Under the pieces are notes generated by a model. It did not search any database. It was not told the origin of the DNA and worked only from the letters and a program-made list of their open reading frames with translations. A program made the translations under genes and the position numbers. From Azophilus sp965214305 (GTDB taxonomy: Bacteria; Pseudomonadota; Gammaproteobacteria; Pseudomonadales; Azotimanducaceae), in assembly GCA_965214305.1 (NCBI GenBank), contig OZ243949.1, positions 2,046,001-2,110,000 of the forward strand: 64,000 nt of DNA, written 5' to 3'. Positions 61,842-64,000 of the stretch are shown here, one piece after another (position 1 is the stretch's first letter; the number at the start of each line of letters is the position of its first letter).

Positions 61842-62234
61842 ATGCGTGAAACGGCCAGGCTAGGAGCCTGCGCCCTAGGAATTCGCGGCTGCAAATCGGC
61901 GCGCTGCGTCGCCCGCTATCGAGCAATTTTCTTATCCGACATTCATTTGGGCACAAAGGGTTGCCAAGCCGACCGGCTATTGGATTTTCTTAAACAGCAC
62001 GGTTGCGATCGCCTTTATCTCGTCGGTGACATCATAGATGGTTGGCGAATGAAGTCGAATTTTTACTGGCCGCAGGCGCATAACAACGTGTTGCGGCGCT
62101 TTTTAACGCTGATGAAGCGTGGCACCGCGCTGATCGAGGGTGCCGACGGCAACTTTTTCATTCTTGATTGGTCTGTTCAAGACCCGAAATCCGCCGGTGT
62201 TGTCGAACTGGAGCCGAGGCGGGCCAGCGCTTAA
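61842..62234 (+). pseudogene. Truncated UDP-2,3-diacylglucosamine diphosphatase-like protein
   Basis: 130 residues. The first half has RYRAIFLSDIHLGTKGCQAD, then LYLVGDIIDGWRM, with two of the metal motifs of the LpxH/LpxI-like calcineurin fold. The expected GNHD block should come after ALIEGADG but is replaced by unrelated residues (NFFILDWS) and a stop. The remaining half of the enzyme (HGH region) is absent. A recent break is likely, since the codons before it are well preserved. Confidence 0.8.
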
Positions 62235-62386
62235 CTCCATCACAAGGCAGCGAGTGGGCTGCTGGCTTGCTGAAAAGTTGGGGAAGGGGAGATAGCCGGG
62301 CAAGACCGGCAATCTTCATGTGTGCTTCATAAAAATGTCATCTTAAATTCATAGACTAGCCGCTGAACCTGCTCCGGAGTCGAGAA

Positions 62387-62695
62387 TTGCCCACTGTTCG
62401 CCCATTGGCGTTTATCCTGTTTGGCGGCTTCCTGCTCGCCGCCCCGCTCAGTGCGGCCGAGGCCGCCAGCCCGGCGACGGCAACCCGGCCGGCCGATAGC
62501 ACCGATTCGGTTTCTGAAAACCGCCGGGGCAACATCTGTTTCGGCGGGTTGGAAGACGGCAAACTCATCCCCAACAACGACCGCGTTGACAACCCCTTCA
62601 GACAAACAACACTGCTGGGTTGCGCGGTGGAAGGCGGCGAGCCGGTTTTTCTCCCCGACCTGAAACCTGCGATACCGAACGGGGTTCTGGCCTAG
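62387..62695 (+). CDS. Small secreted protein of unknown function
   Basis: 102 residues starting at TTG 62387. A signal peptide (LAFILFGGFLLAAPLSAAEA) is followed by a Thr/Ala linker and a small domain with two Cys (GNICFGG and LLGCAVEGG). No family is seen. It is followed by a short palindrome, CTAGGAGGCTCCTAG (62693-62707). Confidence 0.5.
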   Translation: MPTVRPLAFILFGGFLLAAPLSAAEAASPATATRPADSTDSVSENRRGNICFGGLEDGKLIPNNDRVDNPFRQTTLLGCAVEGGEPVFLPDLKPAIPNGVLA

Positions 62696-62857
62696 GAGGC
62701 TCCTAGCCCGCCGCGCCCGAATCACCCCCCCTGAAGCGGCGACAGCAAAAACCAAACAGCAAGCGACGGCCAGCGCCACAGGCCCACTGGGTATGTTCAA
62801 ATTCAACCCGCTCCAAGCAAGTTAGAGAGCGCATATACGAAGTCGCCAGCATATTGC

Positions 62858-63352
62858 ATGATAATGAACCAATCCAAGCCGCTATCTTCCTTCGTCCGCG
62901 CCATCCGCGTCTTCGCCCGCCCCGTATTGGGCGGCGCCATTGCGCCATTCCGCGCGGCCATTGCGGCGCTAGTCGTTGCGCCATCAATGCATGCTGAGGA
63001 GGTATTGCCCCAGCCCGACCCGGCAATGAGCGTGGCGAGCCAGCATGGACGCTATTCCGCCGCCTATGCGAGCTCGCTGGAACCGTTGGCGATCAACCAA
63101 ATGCATTCTTGGGTGATTCAATTGCGCAGCGCTGAGGGCAAGCCGGTAGACAATGCGGAACTCAGCATCTCCGGCGGTATGCCGGCACACGACCACGGAT
63201 TGCCGACGGCACCGCGCGCAACAGACCATCTCGGTGGCGGCAACTACCTTGTGGAAGGCATGAAATTCCACATGGGCGGCGCTTGGCAAGTGGTGGTTCA
63301 CATCAACGCCGCAGGCGGTGCCGATACCGTCACTTGGGAAGTTCACCTCTAG
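62858..63352 (+). CDS. Exported YtkA-like domain protein
   Basis: 164 residues. An N-terminal signal segment (FRAAIAALVVAPSMHAEE) precedes a beta-sandwich domain with AELSISGGMPAHDHGLPTAP and YLVEGMKFHMGGAWQVVVHI, the YtkA-like pattern (PF13115) with Met and His residues of a possible metal site. The gene lies 50 bp before the cytochrome c peroxidase gene in the same direction. Such pairs occur in proteobacteria, and an oxidative-stress or copper-related role is inferred. Confidence 0.8.
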   Translation: MIMNQSKPLSSFVRAIRVFARPVLGGAIAPFRAAIAALVVAPSMHAEEVLPQPDPAMSVASQHGRYSAAYASSLEPLAINQMHSWVIQLRSAEGKPVDNAELSISGGMPAHDHGLPTAPRATDHLGGGNYLVEGMKFHMGGAWQVVVHINAAGGADTVTWEVHL

Positions 63353-63402
63353 TGCTCCATCAGACTGATAATTTGGGGGCGGCGCCTCGCTAAGCATTGG
63401 CC

Positions 63403-64000
63403 ATGTTACGCAACGCCATCGCATTTGCTCTCTTGGCGCTGTCTTTGGCGGCGACTTGGGCTTGGTTCCGCATATCCCCGCCCCAAGCATCTTGGACGGA
63501 CGAGGAGCAAGCAGCCCTGCTTTCCCTTTGGATTGGCAATCTGCCGCCGCCGCCCGCCGCTCCCGGCAATGCGGTGGCGGACGACCCGCGGGCGCAACGC
63601 CTCGGCCACCGCCTGTTCTTCGACGTTCGCCTAAGCGCCAACGGCCAGGTTTCCTGCGCCACCTGCCATCAGCCGGCGCGGCGTTTCACCGACGGCTTGG
63701 CGCTCGCCCGGGGTCTTGAGGTGGGCGAACTCAACGCGATGAGCTTGGTCGGGGCCGCCTACAGCCCCTGGTTTTTCTGGGATGGCCGCAAAGACAGCCT
63801 TTGGTCCCAGGCGCTGAGCCCGCTGACGAGCCCGCTTGAACAGGGCGTTGATCGCGCAACGATTGCGCGGCTAATCGCCGCAGACCCAATCTATCGTAGC
63901 CAGTACGAGGAACTGTTCGGAGCCCTATCGGAACCGGTAAATACGCAATCGGCCACCGGCATCTTCGTGAACGTCGGCAAAGCCCTCGCCGCTTACCAAC
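63403..64000 (+). CDS. Di-haem cytochrome c peroxidase / MauG-like protein (incomplete at the window end)
   Basis: The frame from ATG 63403 is open to base 64000 (about 199 residues). A membrane or signal helix (FALLALSLAATWAWF) precedes the first haem site VSCATCHQPARRF (C-x-x-C-H). The blocks RLGHRLFFDVRLSANGQ, LALARGL and WFFWDGRKDSLWSQALSPLT are those of the CcpA/MauG family. The second haem site must lie beyond the window. It would reduce hydrogen peroxide in the periplasm or modify a partner protein. Confidence 0.92.
   Translation, partial: MLRNAIAFALLALSLAATWAWFRISPPQASWTDEEQAALLSLWIGNLPPPPAAPGNAVADDPRAQRLGHRLFFDVRLSANGQVSCATCHQPARRFTDGLALARGLEVGELNAMSLVGAAYSPWFFWDGRKDSLWSQALSPLTSPLEQGVDRATIARLIAADPIYRSQYEELFGALSEPVNTQSATGIFVNVGKALAAYQ

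Noticed and set aside
62327..62806. 159-codon minus-strand frame
   Set aside because: Antisense to the small secreted protein; no signal or domain and Arg/Ala-rich shadow composition.

Overview
The window is high-GC bacterial chromosome, most likely from a proteobacterium (probably a gammaproteobacterium). The pointers are a Wza/Wzc-type exopolysaccharide locus, a PspF-type activator fragment, an AbgT transporter, a sigma-32 style heat-shock promoter and a tRNA gene that encodes its own CCA. The DNA is mosaic: at least two insertion-sequence copies, transposase-less inverted-repeat elements, a recent tandem duplication, four toxin/antitoxin-type loci and many gene fragments. Long C/G homopolymers (8 to 23 nt) recur in or beside genes.

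Layout. 1-9.4 kb: a relic of an ATPase gene, a decayed ISKra4-type transposase, then a leftward operon encoding a metallo-beta-lactamase-fold protein, an E2-E1-JAB (ubiquitin-conjugation-like) fusion and a four-helix membrane protein. A rightward HTH-ImmA protease plus PIN-domain pair diverges from it. A second ATPase relic follows. 9.7-10.7 kb: UDP-glucuronate decarboxylase. 10.7-25.4 kb: an island that reads as a lasso-peptide (RiPP) cluster. It has a lasso cyclase (20.4-22.3 kb), a PqqD-like recognition protein, a transglutaminase-like leader peptidase, two HPr-kinase-like proteins, an Asp/Asn beta-hydroxylase, two sulfotransferases (plus a truncated copy), three precursor peptides with poly-C/poly-Pro leaders, two DUF4143 ATPases, a FitAB-type toxin-antitoxin pair and a probable mobile insertion cassette.

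25.4-55.5 kb: an exopolysaccharide locus. It has export proteins, a ligase/polymerase, an initiating phosphoglycosyltransferase, a flippase, the GDP-mannose to GDP-fucose branch (ManC, Gmd, Fcl), five glycosyltransferase genes or fragments, a Wzy-like protein, two FkbM methyltransferases and a BY-kinase co-polymerase. It is interrupted at 32.9-37.7 kb by a graveyard of truncated genes around tRNA-Ser(GCT), and at 53.1-54.6 kb by an ISNCY-type element. 55.5-64 kb: housekeeping and miscellaneous genes (nuclease-like protein, methyltransferase, Hsp20, AbgT transporter, nitronate monooxygenase, a truncated LpxH-like phosphatase, small secreted proteins) and the start of a di-haem cytochrome c peroxidase.

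How it works together (inference). The sugar-nucleotide enzymes feed glycosyltransferases that build a fucose-containing repeat unit on a lipid carrier started by the 29.9 kb enzyme. The flippase, Wzy/ligase proteins, BY-kinase and outer-membrane proteins would move and polymerise it. The lasso cluster would make one canonical 17-residue core (S1 with Glu8/Glu9) and, from duplicated precursors, an atypical 26-residue core. The 2-8 kb locus resembles bacterial ubiquitin-like conjugation modules linked to defence and may be controlled by the HTH-ImmA protein.
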